Positions 1-9,527 of a DNA stretch of 64,000 nt are shown piece after piece. Position 1 is the stretch's first letter, and each line of letters starts with the position of its first letter. The position numbers and the translations under genes are program-made. The notes below the pieces were generated by a model. It was not told the DNA's origin. It did no database searches and was given only the letters and a program-made list of their open reading frames with translations. Source of the DNA: Planctomycetota bacterium (GTDB lineage Bacteria > Planctomycetota > Planctomycetia > Planctomycetales > Planctomycetaceae); contig JAQCEJ010000016.1 in assembly GCA_027618475.1 (NCBI GenBank), positions 1 through 64,000 of the forward strand, written 5' to 3'.

Positions 1-9
1 AAGAGTCAA

Positions 10-127
10 GGGGAAGTAGGGGTTGGGGGCTGGGGGCTGGGGTGGATGTCAATCGAATCAGAGGTGTTCCATTTGCCCGACTCTTTGCTAATTCATCCCT
101 AACCCCCAACCCCCATTCCCCAACCCC
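10..127. repeat. G-tract-rich arm (10-42) and C-tract-rich arm (97-127), partly complementary
   Basis: GGGG-AAGTA-GGGG-TT-GGGGG-CT-GGGGG-CT-GGGG followed by CCCTAACCCCCAACCCCCATTCCCCAACCCC. Confidence 0.7.
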
Positions 128-131
128 ATAT

Positions 132-1637
132 TCACACCGCCGTATGTGTCCATTTGCCGAAGCGATAGTAGGTTCCGGAGATGATGGCTCGCATGAGGAC
201 GTCGCAGCACATGCCGAGCCAGGCACCGATCAGTCCCATTTCCAGATGAATTCCGCAGACATAGGCGACAGGCAGACGGACGCACATGACACAGACCAGC
301 GTGATCCACAACGGTGCTCGCGTTTGACCGGCCCCGCGCAGCGAAAAAACGTAAATGATCCCTGCCACGAGCGGCAACTGAAAAAACGCCAACATCCGAA
401 ACGCCGGTGTCCCGGCTTCGCTGACTGCCGCGTCGTGATGCATGAAATCGTATAGCGGCTTCGCTGCGACGAAAAAAACAACCGTTAAACAAAGTGCCAT
501 GACGCCGCACTGTCGGACCGCTTCGTGTGCGATGGTTCTTGCCCGTTCGATGCGAGCCGCTCCCAACGCCTGACCGATCAGTGTCGCTGAGGCGTGCCCC
601 CAGGCGCTCGCCGGGAGATACGAAATCGCCTCAATCTGAATTCCCACCACATGGGCAGCAAACACTGCACTATTCATGTCCCCTTTGGCCAATCTCGCGA
701 TGATCATCAAGAACAAAAAATGTCCCAGCCACATAATCATGCCGTCGATACCGGCAGGAATCCCGATTCTCAAAATACGGCGAATGTCGACGCGATCGAA
801 ACGCAGCCAGGGGGGAGTGAGCTTCAATCCGCTGACGCCGCGTTTGAGCGCGACGAGCATCAGCACTCCGCCGGTGAGCCGCGCGAGAACCGTTCCGGCG
901 ACAATGCCGTCCAATCCCAACACCGGCCAGGGACCGATCCCGAATACGAAGGCGGGGGAAAAGATCATATTCAGCACATTGACCAGGCCGAGAATCCACA
1001 TCGGGGTGCGTGTATCGCCGACGGCACGCAGCGACGCGGCGGCAACGAGACTGATCGCCGTCCCGATGTATCCGCAGGCGTCGATTCGCATGTAATGGCT
1101 GACGATCTCGGCTTCGCGGCCGCGAATTTTAAGAAGCGGCAGCAGCAGATCGATGCCGAAGAAAATGAAAATCCAACCCAGCAGGCCCGCAACAAGCGAC
1201 AGCAACAACGCCTGATGAGTGAGTCTCCGGGCGGCGTCAAATTCGCCGGCACCCCAGTGCCTGGCAACAATTGCACCGGTTCCCGTTCCCACCAGGCTGA
1301 ACATGATCGCCGCGAGCCAACTGACATACGCCGCGATGCCGATCGCCACCGTCGAGAGCGAATCGATGCGTCCCGAGAGATAGGTATCGAAGAAGCCGAC
1401 GCAGAAGACGAGAAGCTGTTCCAGCAGAACCGGCAATGCGAGTCGGAACAAAGTCGGACGAATCGGATCATCGATCAGCGTCGAGCGAAACGGAGGGTCA
1501 ACCGGTCTTTCGATCGATTCCTCGACTGCCTTGTCATCCGACGTCGGCTCTTGATTGGGAAATGTGGTCAAGAGTCGAATTTCCCGTCTACAGAGCCAGT
1601 TGAGATAACGTCGTGCCATTGCGGCGTCATGCCGCAC
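132..1637 (-). CDS. MATE family efflux transporter
   Basis: Multi-TM protein with MATE-like sequence (PTLFRLALPVLLEQLLVFCVGFFDTYLSGRI); true start may be an internal Met. Confidence 0.85.
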   Translation of the reverse strand: MRHDAAMARRYLNWLCRREIRLLTTFPNQEPTSDDKAVEESIERPVDPPFRSTLIDDPIRPTLFRLALPVLLEQLLVFCVGFFDTYLSGRIDSLSTVAIGIAAYVSWLAAIMFSLVGTGTGAIVARHWGAGEFDAARRLTHQALLLSLVAGLLGWIFIFFGIDLLLPLLKIRGREAEIVSHYMRIDACGYIGTAISLVAAASLRAVGDTRTPMWILGLVNVLNMIFSPAFVFGIGPWPVLGLDGIVAGTVLARLTGGVLMLVALKRGVSGLKLTPPWLRFDRVDIRRILRIGIPAGIDGMIMWLGHFLFLMIIARLAKGDMNSAVFAAHVVGIQIEAISYLPASAWGHASATLIGQALGAARIERARTIAHEAVRQCGVMALCLTVVFFVAAKPLYDFMHHDAAVSEAGTPAFRMLAFFQLPLVAGIIYVFSLRGAGQTRAPLWITLVCVMCVRLPVAYVCGIHLEMGLIGAWLGMCCDVLMRAIISGTYYRFGKWTHTAV

Positions 1638-1683
1638 ACCAATTCCATAAGGCGGCGATTGTCACGCATGTGACGCAGTGAAG

Positions 1684-3099
1684 TCAATCGTCGGTATCGG
1701 TCGACTCGTTTTCGATTGATGAATCGCCCCCCCGATCATCGATCAATGGGATCCCTAATTGCAGGAGTTGATACCGCACCAATCCGGCGACTTCGTGGCA
1801 AAAAGGGTGTACGGGTCCGAAAGCCAGCCAGTTCGATTGACGGCCGATGTCGAGGCTGCAGAATGACCACGACGCAGCATTCGAACGGTTGCGACGATGT
1901 CGCTTCGATCCGGTATGAGATCTCATATCATGGGATCGAATGGTAACTCCTGTAACCGCCGATGAACTCCAGGTCTTTCGACGGCGAAATGGTCCACTGG
2001 TAATCTGCTGCACCACGTGTTCGCGATTGATACCAATTGTGACATTCAATCGCGATATCAGGAACGCGAATACGAACGGTAAGAAGAACATCACCCCCAA
2101 GGGTATCAGAAACAAGATCGGAAAATCCTGACCCGCTGCAACGTTACCCACGACAACTGCGAGAAAAATCAACATGCCTGTGGCAAATAATCCCATAACA
2201 GTCGTTACGAGTTTTAAGACCATCTTAAACGTCGACGAGGGAATAAGGGGAAAGGAAAATACCAGTTCATCCGCTCGGTTTTCAGTGACGGTCAACAAAG
2301 ACCCGGGGGAAAGTTCTTCGGGCGAGATCTCTACTGCATCGATCGTCTCCTGTCTTAATCCTGGTACCGATCCGGAAGGTGTTTCGAGTTGCTTATAACC
2401 GACATGCTCGTTGATGATCTTCAGCAGTGCTTCTTTTTCGGCGTCCGACAGCGACGTCCCGAATTTCAGCGACTCGTCACCTGAGACAATGGCGACGGCG
2501 TAAACCGGTTGATCGTTCTGACGATACGATTCGACCAACTCGGCCCTCGCTCCTGCACTTAATGTGATTTCCTTAAGCGATTGATATCGGAACAGCGTCT
2601 TCTGCATCACGGCCCGGCCGGTTTCCAGCAGCAGCATTGTTCTCGTATATTTGAGAGATATACCGAAGATGAGAACAATCAGCCCGACCAGAAAGAAGAT
2701 TCCAAAAAACGGAATTAGTAACCAGAGTTCGACATTCTGATTCTGTCCCCCGGCGAACAGAAAACCCGAGGCGACCGCCAACACGATGCCGTTCCAGAAG
2801 ATGGCGAAGAACAGGAGAAAACCGGCCGCTCCACTTTTTCCCGGCGGGATTTGAAGTACCAACTGCCCCGGATCGGGTGCGAGTACAACAATTCGGCTTC
2901 CGGCAGGGAGTTCATGCCGGCGACGAGAGTCTTTTTCTGTTCGACCCGGCGATACTTCCTGCACAGTGGTCGATGGCAGACGATTTATCAGGTCGCCGAA
3001 ATCAGTACCGCAAAACGGACATGATTCGGGTCGTGACGCCGGAACGGCACCGAGTTCAATTATCGCCTGACATCCGGGACACGTCAGTTCAGATTTCAT
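1684..3099 (-). CDS. Zinc-ribbon N-terminus plus multi-TM membrane protein, function unknown
   Basis: CPGCQ...CPFCGTDFGDL ribbon, then two hydrophobic blocks. Confidence 0.7.
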   Translation of the reverse strand: MKSELTCPGCQAIIELGAVPASRPESCPFCGTDFGDLINRLPSTTVQEVSPGRTEKDSRRRHELPAGSRIVVLAPDPGQLVLQIPPGKSGAAGFLLFFAIFWNGIVLAVASGFLFAGGQNQNVELWLLIPFFGIFFLVGLIVLIFGISLKYTRTMLLLETGRAVMQKTLFRYQSLKEITLSAGARAELVESYRQNDQPVYAVAIVSGDESLKFGTSLSDAEKEALLKIINEHVGYKQLETPSGSVPGLRQETIDAVEISPEELSPGSLLTVTENRADELVFSFPLIPSSTFKMVLKLVTTVMGLFATGMLIFLAVVVGNVAAGQDFPILFLIPLGVMFFLPFVFAFLISRLNVTIGINREHVVQQITSGPFRRRKTWSSSAVTGVTIRSHDMRSHTGSKRHRRNRSNAASWSFCSLDIGRQSNWLAFGPVHPFCHEVAGLVRYQLLQLGIPLIDDRGGDSSIENESTDTDD

Positions 3100-3148
3100 A
3101 CCTGCACGTCCTTGTGCCGAGGTTCCTCGATAGAATCGATCAACGGCT

Positions 3149-4516
3149 CTACGTCAAGAAACCGTCGGCACGCAGCAGATCGATTGCCTGTGATACGGCG
3201 GCGGCGGCAACGGCGATATCTTCCGGCGTGTGACACGCGCTGACCATTGCTCCCCAACCGAAGAAGTCGACCCCGCCGATCATCGATGCCGCCCTGAAGG
3301 CGTGCAACAATTTCGTGTCGTACGAGCGGTCGAGTTTTTTGAAATCGTTATCGTAGGGAATAAAATCATCACTCTCAGGACGCGGGCCATTGTACTCGGG
3401 AATGATCTTCACCGACGAGAAATCACCATATGACACCCAATTGAGATCCTTCTTTTCGAAGACATCGTTGAACGCCCGGCGAAGGTCGCGGGCTCGTTCG
3501 TTCGCCAGTCGAGAAGGTTCGCCGGTCGCTACGGCTTCGAGCACGGCACATCCCGCTGCTGCTGAGAGCGGGTTGGCGTTGTATGTACCAGGATGCTTCA
3601 TCTTCTTACCGTGTGGATTGTCGAAGGCGATCGCTTCAAGTAAATCGGCACGACCGGCCAAACATCCGCCGGGAAGTCCACCCGCGAGGATTTTCGCGAG
3701 AGTTGTCATATCAGGAACAATACCGAATTCTCCCTGCGCTCCGCCGGGATGCACGCGGAAACCGGTGATGACTTCGTCGAAGATCAGAATCACATTCTTT
3801 TTCGCGGTCAATTCTCGCAAACCCCGCAGGAATTCACCGCGCATCGGTACAACACCCCAGCGTCCACCGGTCCCTTCGACGATCACACACGCAGGCTGAT
3901 GTTCATCAATCGCCTTTGACGTCGCTTCCAGATCGTTCGGAGGAACGATCACTAAATCGCCGTCGGTGCCGGATGTCACACCAGGCGTCGAATACACGCC
4001 AGTGTCGTGAGGCGGTTCGGCGGCGGGAGCTAATAAGTCATGCCAGCCGTGAAAATGTCCGGCGAATTTAATGACTTTGGACTTGCCGGAAACTATTCTC
4101 GCCACGCGGAGCGCCATGAGCGTCGCTTCGGTGCCGCTATTTGTGAAGCGGAGGCGTTCTGCAGAAGGAATGAGCTTCTGGACCCATTCACCCCACTTCA
4201 ATTCGAGTTCATGACATGCGCCGAAATGAGTTCCGAGGGCGGCCTGCTTCTGAACGGCCTCGACCATCGCCGGGTAACTGTGACCGAGAATCAACGAACC
4301 ATGCCCCATCCAGAAATCGACGAGTTCGTTACCGTCGACGTCGGTTTTACGCGACCCTTTTGCCGACTTGATATACGGTGGAAACGGTTTCAGAAACCGG
4401 CCGTCATGCGTCACGCCGTTGGGAAAGATTTGCTGTGCTCGTTCAGCGAGTCCCTCCGAGCCGCGAAATTTATCACGAAATTGGGATTCGATGGCATTTG
4501 TTAAGGTCTGGCTCAT
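3149..4516 (-). CDS. Class III aminotransferase, glutamate-1-semialdehyde aminomutase-like
   Basis: GTEATLMALRVAR, ILIFDEVITGFR and PLP-lysine region TTLAKILAGGLPGG. Confidence 0.85.
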   Translation of the reverse strand: MSQTLTNAIESQFRDKFRGSEGLAERAQQIFPNGVTHDGRFLKPFPPYIKSAKGSRKTDVDGNELVDFWMGHGSLILGHSYPAMVEAVQKQAALGTHFGACHELELKWGEWVQKLIPSAERLRFTNSGTEATLMALRVARIVSGKSKVIKFAGHFHGWHDLLAPAAEPPHDTGVYSTPGVTSGTDGDLVIVPPNDLEATSKAIDEHQPACVIVEGTGGRWGVVPMRGEFLRGLRELTAKKNVILIFDEVITGFRVHPGGAQGEFGIVPDMTTLAKILAGGLPGGCLAGRADLLEAIAFDNPHGKKMKHPGTYNANPLSAAAGCAVLEAVATGEPSRLANERARDLRRAFNDVFEKKDLNWVSYGDFSSVKIIPEYNGPRPESDDFIPYDNDFKKLDRSYDTKLLHAFRAASMIGGVDFFGWGAMVSACHTPEDIAVAAAAVSQAIDLLRADGFLT

Positions 4517-4585
4517 GGTGCGTCCTGAAGAGAATCGTCGATCAGCAATGTTGCGGTTAAAATTGAAACGATTGAACGTTGAAAT

Positions 4586-5608
4586 TCATTTGGAAATCGG
4601 AATGTTGAAATCACCCGCCATATCGCGCCACATCGAGTGGACGTGGTTGGCGTTGTTCTGCGTGTTGTTGTATTCGATCAGAAACGTCGGCCCTTGCACG
4701 CGGTAATTGTGCGGTTCGTTGAGTTCCTTGCCACCCCACCAGGCGAAATGGATCGCACCGAGACCGGCCGCGTCGATTTCCATCCGTCGCCGTTTTTCGA
4801 TGTCGCCCGGCATGTTTTTCAGGTATTCGTTCAGCAACTCGACGAGCAACGCCTGCTGATCTTTGCTCATCTTAGCATAGGTCAATCCGACGGCGTCATC
4901 GATCGAAGGTTGAACTTCTCCCGGTGTTCGTACTTCTTCAGGTGGCTTTTCATCAATGTATGCCACTTTCAACTGCTCGGAGGAACAAAGTTTAAGCACC
5001 TGTCTCGCGATATCTTCCTCGGGGCCGAGCACGCGAATCTGGCGATTGAGTCCGGCATCGATCGTGCCGGGGTTCGCACCGAAGAACTCCGGCGTGCTCG
5101 CAACGACCTCGCCGTCGGTGATCGTATAATTCAGCGAGATATGGTGTCCTTCCAGGCGCCAGCCCCATGTTCCCTTATCGGTAGGCGTCCCGAAGATCGA
5201 AAGATAATATTTTTTCGGATCGCGGCGTTCGCGGCGGACGTCGCGTTCGCCCCCTTCGAGCAGGTACAAGACTTCTTCGAGGCTCATCACGTTGATCGTT
5301 TGGTCGTAACCGGCGGTCGAGAGTCCGCTGTTGATGAAACGGTGAGCCGCTTTGAGCGCGTCGCCGTCGATGTCGCGGAGCGGCAGGCCTTTTCGTTCGC
5401 GGGGAATGAAATGCCAGTTCAGCCGCTCGGGGTCGTCGTAAGCAAATGACGCCTGTTTCTGCTGCTCTTCTGTTAGCTGTGCCAGAAACGACTCAGCGGC
5501 AATTTTCATCGACAGTCCCGATGGCTGTTCGTTGTTTGCCTTCGCCCATAACAGAGCACCGCAAACCGTTAACACACAGCCGGTGAGGAAGAATCGTCTC
5601 ATGGTCAA
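4586..5608 (-). CDS. DUF3500-type exported protein
   Basis: Signal peptide; WHFIPRERKGLPLRD, GTWGWRLEGHHISLNYT, FFGANP typical of DUF3500. Confidence 0.8.
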   Translation of the reverse strand: MTMRRFFLTGCVLTVCGALLWAKANNEQPSGLSMKIAAESFLAQLTEEQQKQASFAYDDPERLNWHFIPRERKGLPLRDIDGDALKAAHRFINSGLSTAGYDQTINVMSLEEVLYLLEGGERDVRRERRDPKKYYLSIFGTPTDKGTWGWRLEGHHISLNYTITDGEVVASTPEFFGANPGTIDAGLNRQIRVLGPEEDIARQVLKLCSSEQLKVAYIDEKPPEEVRTPGEVQPSIDDAVGLTYAKMSKDQQALLVELLNEYLKNMPGDIEKRRRMEIDAAGLGAIHFAWWGGKELNEPHNYRVQGPTFLIEYNNTQNNANHVHSMWRDMAGDFNIPISK

Positions 5609-5650
5609 GCCTTTGTATGGTTCAATCCGTGTTCGTTCAACAGTAGCAAG

Positions 5651-5986
5651 TCATCCCGGAGGCCAGGTCAGCGTTCGTCCGCCGAGGAGATGGACGTGCA
5701 GGTGGTCGACGCTTTGGCCGCCGTCCGGCCCCGCGTTAATGATTGTCCGGAATCCGCCCCCGAGTTGCAATTGAACGGCGAGTTCCCGGGCAACGAACAG
5801 CAGATGGCCGAGCAGTGGTACATCTGACGCGGTGGCATCGGCAAGCGATGGTATTTCTCGTTTGGGAATGATAAGCACGTGCGTGGGCGCCTGCGGATTG
5901 ATATCGCGAAAAGCGAGACATTGCTCGTCTTCGTAGACGATATCCGCAGGGATTTCACGGTCGATGATTTTTTTGAAGATGGTCAT
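5651..5986 (-). CDS. HIT family protein
   Basis: HLHVHLLGG histidine triad; HVLIIPKREI. Confidence 0.93.
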   Translation of the reverse strand: MTIFKKIIDREIPADIVYEDEQCLAFRDINPQAPTHVLIIPKREIPSLADATASDVPLLGHLLFVARELAVQLQLGGGFRTIINAGPDGGQSVDHLHVHLLGGRTLTWPPG

Positions 5987-6145
5987 AGTTTGATATCCAA
6001 CAATGGATCAGCGATGGTGACACACCTCGCGACTCGCGTTCTCTGTATGGGAAAATATCAAAATCAAGATCATTTCTCAATTCAGTGTAACGATCAGCGA
6101 GATGACGACATCGCCATCTTCATTCTGCTGGATGTTCCTCATGAA

Positions 6146-6179
6146 CAAGACCTGCGGACGAAGGTGCCCGCAGGTCTTG
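6146..6179 (-). terminator. Hairpin terminator candidate downstream of 6224-6613
   Basis: Perfect 12-bp stem CAAGACCTGCGG/CCGCAGGTCTTG; weak T tract. Confidence 0.45.
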
Positions 6180-6223
6180 AATGAAAGTAAACGAATCGTT
6201 TGTGTAATCGCAATGCGTTGCGA

Positions 6224-6613
6224 TCAGCAAGTAATCGTACCTTGAATGAGTTCTATAGTACGCGATTCAATGAAAAAACAATTTGATGTATTGTCGAGAT
6301 ACCAGACAACGAACCGCCTCTGTACCGGATTCAACGGCCTGGTGTCGATTTTTACTTTCCAAATATTAGTGGCTGTTTCTGTCAACTGTTGAGCGACATT
6401 GCCGGGGGGACCGGATGTGATGGGTGCGAGTGGAATCGACGTTGCCCCCGCCATAAGACACATGGCCCAAACAGCCGATGGACTTACTCCGTTTTGATCT
6501 TTTATAATTGAAGAATCGACTTCAACACAAAATTCCCATCCGTCCATCGGACCTGGTGGTGTTGACATGTTTTTCTTGGCGTTTGGCTTTGGGCCCGGCT
6601 GTACGATACTCAT
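6224..6613 (-). CDS. Hypothetical protein translationally coupled to the upstream kinase
   Basis: 129 aa ORF; TAATG stop/start overlap with kinase gene; no family recognised. Confidence 0.65.
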   Translation of the reverse strand: MSIVQPGPKPNAKKNMSTPPGPMDGWEFCVEVDSSIIKDQNGVSPSAVWAMCLMAGATSIPLAPITSGPPGNVAQQLTETATNIWKVKIDTRPLNPVQRRFVVWYLDNTSNCFFIESRTIELIQGTITC

Positions 6614-8379
6614 TACTCTTTCCCTTTAGTTGTAAACCATGTTGCATTCTCAAACCTGAACGCGCCGTTTTGCGCGAGAACACCCATTTGACCGTTGGTG
6701 ATATTTCCCTGCGTGTTATGCGTCTGTGCGAAACTCTGTTCCGATTCTGGAGAAGTCAACTCACGATAGACGTCACCGTTAAGACTGACTTCAAGTAGCT
6801 TCCCGTTCGCGATGTTTAGTTCCAACTGGTTACGAGAATTGCCAGTCACCTTCGTCACTTCCTCGGCAACGGTGTGACGCTCGAATATGCGACCGGCAGC
6901 GTTGAATGTCAGATAGGAACGGGCAATAAATGGCTGCCGTAGTGCCGACGGATTTTTTATAAACTCGATAACCTGGCAATGGTATTTCTGCTGATCACCA
7001 GCAGCATTCGGCTTGAGCTGATAGCCGATGAAGACCCCAGCCCCTTCTGTCCACGGCACCTGAGAAATATCGATGCGAATACGATAGGAAGGGTCTTTCA
7101 CTTCGCCGAGTGAAAATGCCGCTATTTGATCTGTCGTAATCGACAATGTACGCCGGAATGCGTCAAAATTTACCGTGCTGAAATCAGAGACATTCGCAGG
7201 CGTAAGCAACTTCGGCATGGCGATAAGCAACGGCTGCCAGTCGTCCTGACCGATCGCTGGTACTGGTGGTACGGGGGTTGTCGACGTACGCGTCGGCAAG
7301 TAAGCGATGGCTGATGCAAGAAAACCGACGCCGGCAACCATAATGAATGTCGTGACGATCGACCGTGATCTTCCCTGAAGTTTGGGTTTATTACCTTTGG
7401 TTACGCTGTCTCGAATCTGGATGGTGCTCTTGCCGATATCTCTTTCATTGACGATTGCATAATTTAACGCCGAGTCGGAATTGCTGATCAGCCACTTTCT
7501 AAGATCGACTGCGAGATCTGCGGCCGTCGTATACCGGTCTTTGACCGACTTCTCAAGACATTTCAAGATGCAGTCTTCCAATTCTTTGGGAAGAGAATCG
7601 ATCAATTGGCGCGGTGGTTTCGGTTCACGATTCAGAATCTCGTCAAAAACCTCCTGTTGATTCTTCCCTTTAAATGGGCGTTTACCGGTCAATAATTCGT
7701 ACAGAATAACGCCCAGGCTCCAGATATCCGTTCGTCCGTCCATACGGTGAGTCTCGCCACGTACCTGTTCGGGAGACATGTATGCGGGAGAACCGGCGAT
7801 GTCACCCGAGAGTTCGCGTTGCGTCGAATCGTTGACTGCCAAACCGAAATCGGCGATCAAAGCCACCTTTTCGGAGTTCACCAGTATGTTCGAAGGTTTG
7901 ATATCACGATGGACCAGAGAATGACGATGCGAATAATGAACAGCCTCCGCCGCTTCGGCGATCAGTCGCACGGTCGTGATTCGATCCAACGCACCTTCCC
8001 TGGCCAAGTCAGACAACGTGCGACCTTCAACAAGCTCAAATACGGCAAAGGGACGACCTTGTTTATCGATACCCGAATCATAAATCGTAATGATATGCGG
8101 ATGTCGCAGTTTGGCTGCCGATCGCATTTCGTTCAAAAAACTCTCGATCGCATCCTTTCGATCCAACTTGGGAATTTTTACGGCTACAGCGCGTTCCAAG
8201 ACCAGATCCCGCGCGGCATAAACGGAGCCAAATCCTCCCGTCCCCAGCATTCTAGATAAACGATATCGCTCGCTATCAAGAATCTTCGACGATGTCTCAG
8301 CGCTAAAGTTGTCCGATGTCCCCGACTCACCCACCGGGGAATCAACATCTCTTAATGACACATGAATTTCAGCAGCCAT
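6613..8379 (-). CDS. Ser/Thr protein kinase with TM helix and C-terminal LamG/DUF1080-like domain
   Basis: GTGGFGSVYAARD, AVKIPK, HRDIKPSNILV, ADFGLA, SPAYMSPEQ; TM near residue 350. Confidence 0.92.
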   Translation of the reverse strand: MAAEIHVSLRDVDSPVGESGTSDNFSAETSSKILDSERYRLSRMLGTGGFGSVYAARDLVLERAVAVKIPKLDRKDAIESFLNEMRSAAKLRHPHIITIYDSGIDKQGRPFAVFELVEGRTLSDLAREGALDRITTVRLIAEAAEAVHYSHRHSLVHRDIKPSNILVNSEKVALIADFGLAVNDSTQRELSGDIAGSPAYMSPEQVRGETHRMDGRTDIWSLGVILYELLTGKRPFKGKNQQEVFDEILNREPKPPRQLIDSLPKELEDCILKCLEKSVKDRYTTAADLAVDLRKWLISNSDSALNYAIVNERDIGKSTIQIRDSVTKGNKPKLQGRSRSIVTTFIMVAGVGFLASAIAYLPTRTSTTPVPPVPAIGQDDWQPLLIAMPKLLTPANVSDFSTVNFDAFRRTLSITTDQIAAFSLGEVKDPSYRIRIDISQVPWTEGAGVFIGYQLKPNAAGDQQKYHCQVIEFIKNPSALRQPFIARSYLTFNAAGRIFERHTVAEEVTKVTGNSRNQLELNIANGKLLEVSLNGDVYRELTSPESEQSFAQTHNTQGNITNGQMGVLAQNGAFRFENATWFTTKGKE

Positions 8380-8668
8380 TGGTCTCTCCGTATTCCACGA
8401 TTGAATTTCTCAATCGTGATGTCGACCCTTCGGGAAAACTATACTGCGAAATACATTATCGAAATGGTTACATAACTTGGTTGACGACAGATTGTCGTTC
8501 AATCGGCTCCCCTATCCGGAGCCCAAAAGATTACGATACTGAGCAGAGAGCAATACACACGACTGTACACATCACAACAACTTTTTACCAGAACTTTACG
8601 CGGAAAATCAAACGGTTCATGAGAAATTCGATCGAGAGACTCAGATGTCACGCTCGCACATCAGACCG

Positions 8669-9451
8669 TCACGCCGCCATATGGTTTAACAGTAAACCAA
8701 CGACATATGACAAACCTGCAGCAATTCCCCCTATCAAGAATGTTTCGAGGCCCGCTTTCCACCAACTCATTTCCACAACCTTTGACTTCAGTGTGCCGAT
8801 GCCGAAGAACGTCAGCAGTGTGATGCCACAGGCAATGCCGAATTGTGTAACAGCATCATCGATGAACACGCTCAAAATCGTGTAGGGAATGAGCGGAACA
8901 AAACCGACGATGCAAAACGCCCCGAACGTGACCCACGCGGCCTTGAACGGCACGCTGGGATTCAACGACAGACCCCACTCTTCTCTCAACATGGTATCGA
9001 TCCACAATCGTCGATTGCCGGTGATGACATTGACAATTCGTTCGAGGAGTTCTCCCTCGAATCCTTTTTGCTGAAAAATCTGGCGAATTTCTTCCTGTTC
9101 TCCCGCAGGGATTTTTTCAACATGCTGCTCTTCAATCTTTCGCGCGCGTAACAGGCGCTGGAGTTCGATTTTTGTTCCTAGATAATTACCCACGGCCATA
9201 CTAAACCCGTCGGCAAGCAGATTGGCCAACCCCAAAATCAAGATCACACGCTGAGAAAGTTGAGCTCCCATCACCCCCGAAACAACGGCGAAGGTCGTGA
9301 CGCAGCCGTCGATCGCTCCATACACAAAGTCCCGCAGATAGCTGCGGTCGTTGTTATTGGTAAGGCGTTGAAAGACGGCTACGGGAGTATGAGCCCGTTG
9401 CAGTTCGTCCATCGTTCGAGCGTATTGATGATCTCCTTCGGTCTGATTCAT
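8669..9451 (-). CDS. VIT1/CCC1 family transporter
   Basis: DFVYGAIDGCVTTFAVVSGVMGA, LANLLADGFSMAVGNYLGTK. Confidence 0.88.
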   Translation of the reverse strand: MNQTEGDHQYARTMDELQRAHTPVAVFQRLTNNNDRSYLRDFVYGAIDGCVTTFAVVSGVMGAQLSQRVILILGLANLLADGFSMAVGNYLGTKIELQRLLRARKIEEQHVEKIPAGEQEEIRQIFQQKGFEGELLERIVNVITGNRRLWIDTMLREEWGLSLNPSVPFKAAWVTFGAFCIVGFVPLIPYTILSVFIDDAVTQFGIACGITLLTFFGIGTLKSKVVEMSWWKAGLETFLIGGIAAGLSYVVGLLLNHMAA

Positions 9452-9527
9452 GGCAGAGTCCCGACAATAAAAGATTCGATCGGAGTCAACACACGGTACG
9501 GAGGTCGATATAAAATCATTCTCGAAG

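Noticed and set aside
594-1673. 359-aa + strand ORF opposite the MATE gene
   Set aside because: Highly polar, low-complexity translation antisense to a clear transporter; typical high-GC shadow ORF
1621-1674. Short palindromes GCGGC-GTCAT-GCCGC and GTCAC-GCAT-GTGAC
   Set aside because: Short, in or next to a start-codon region, could easily arise by chance
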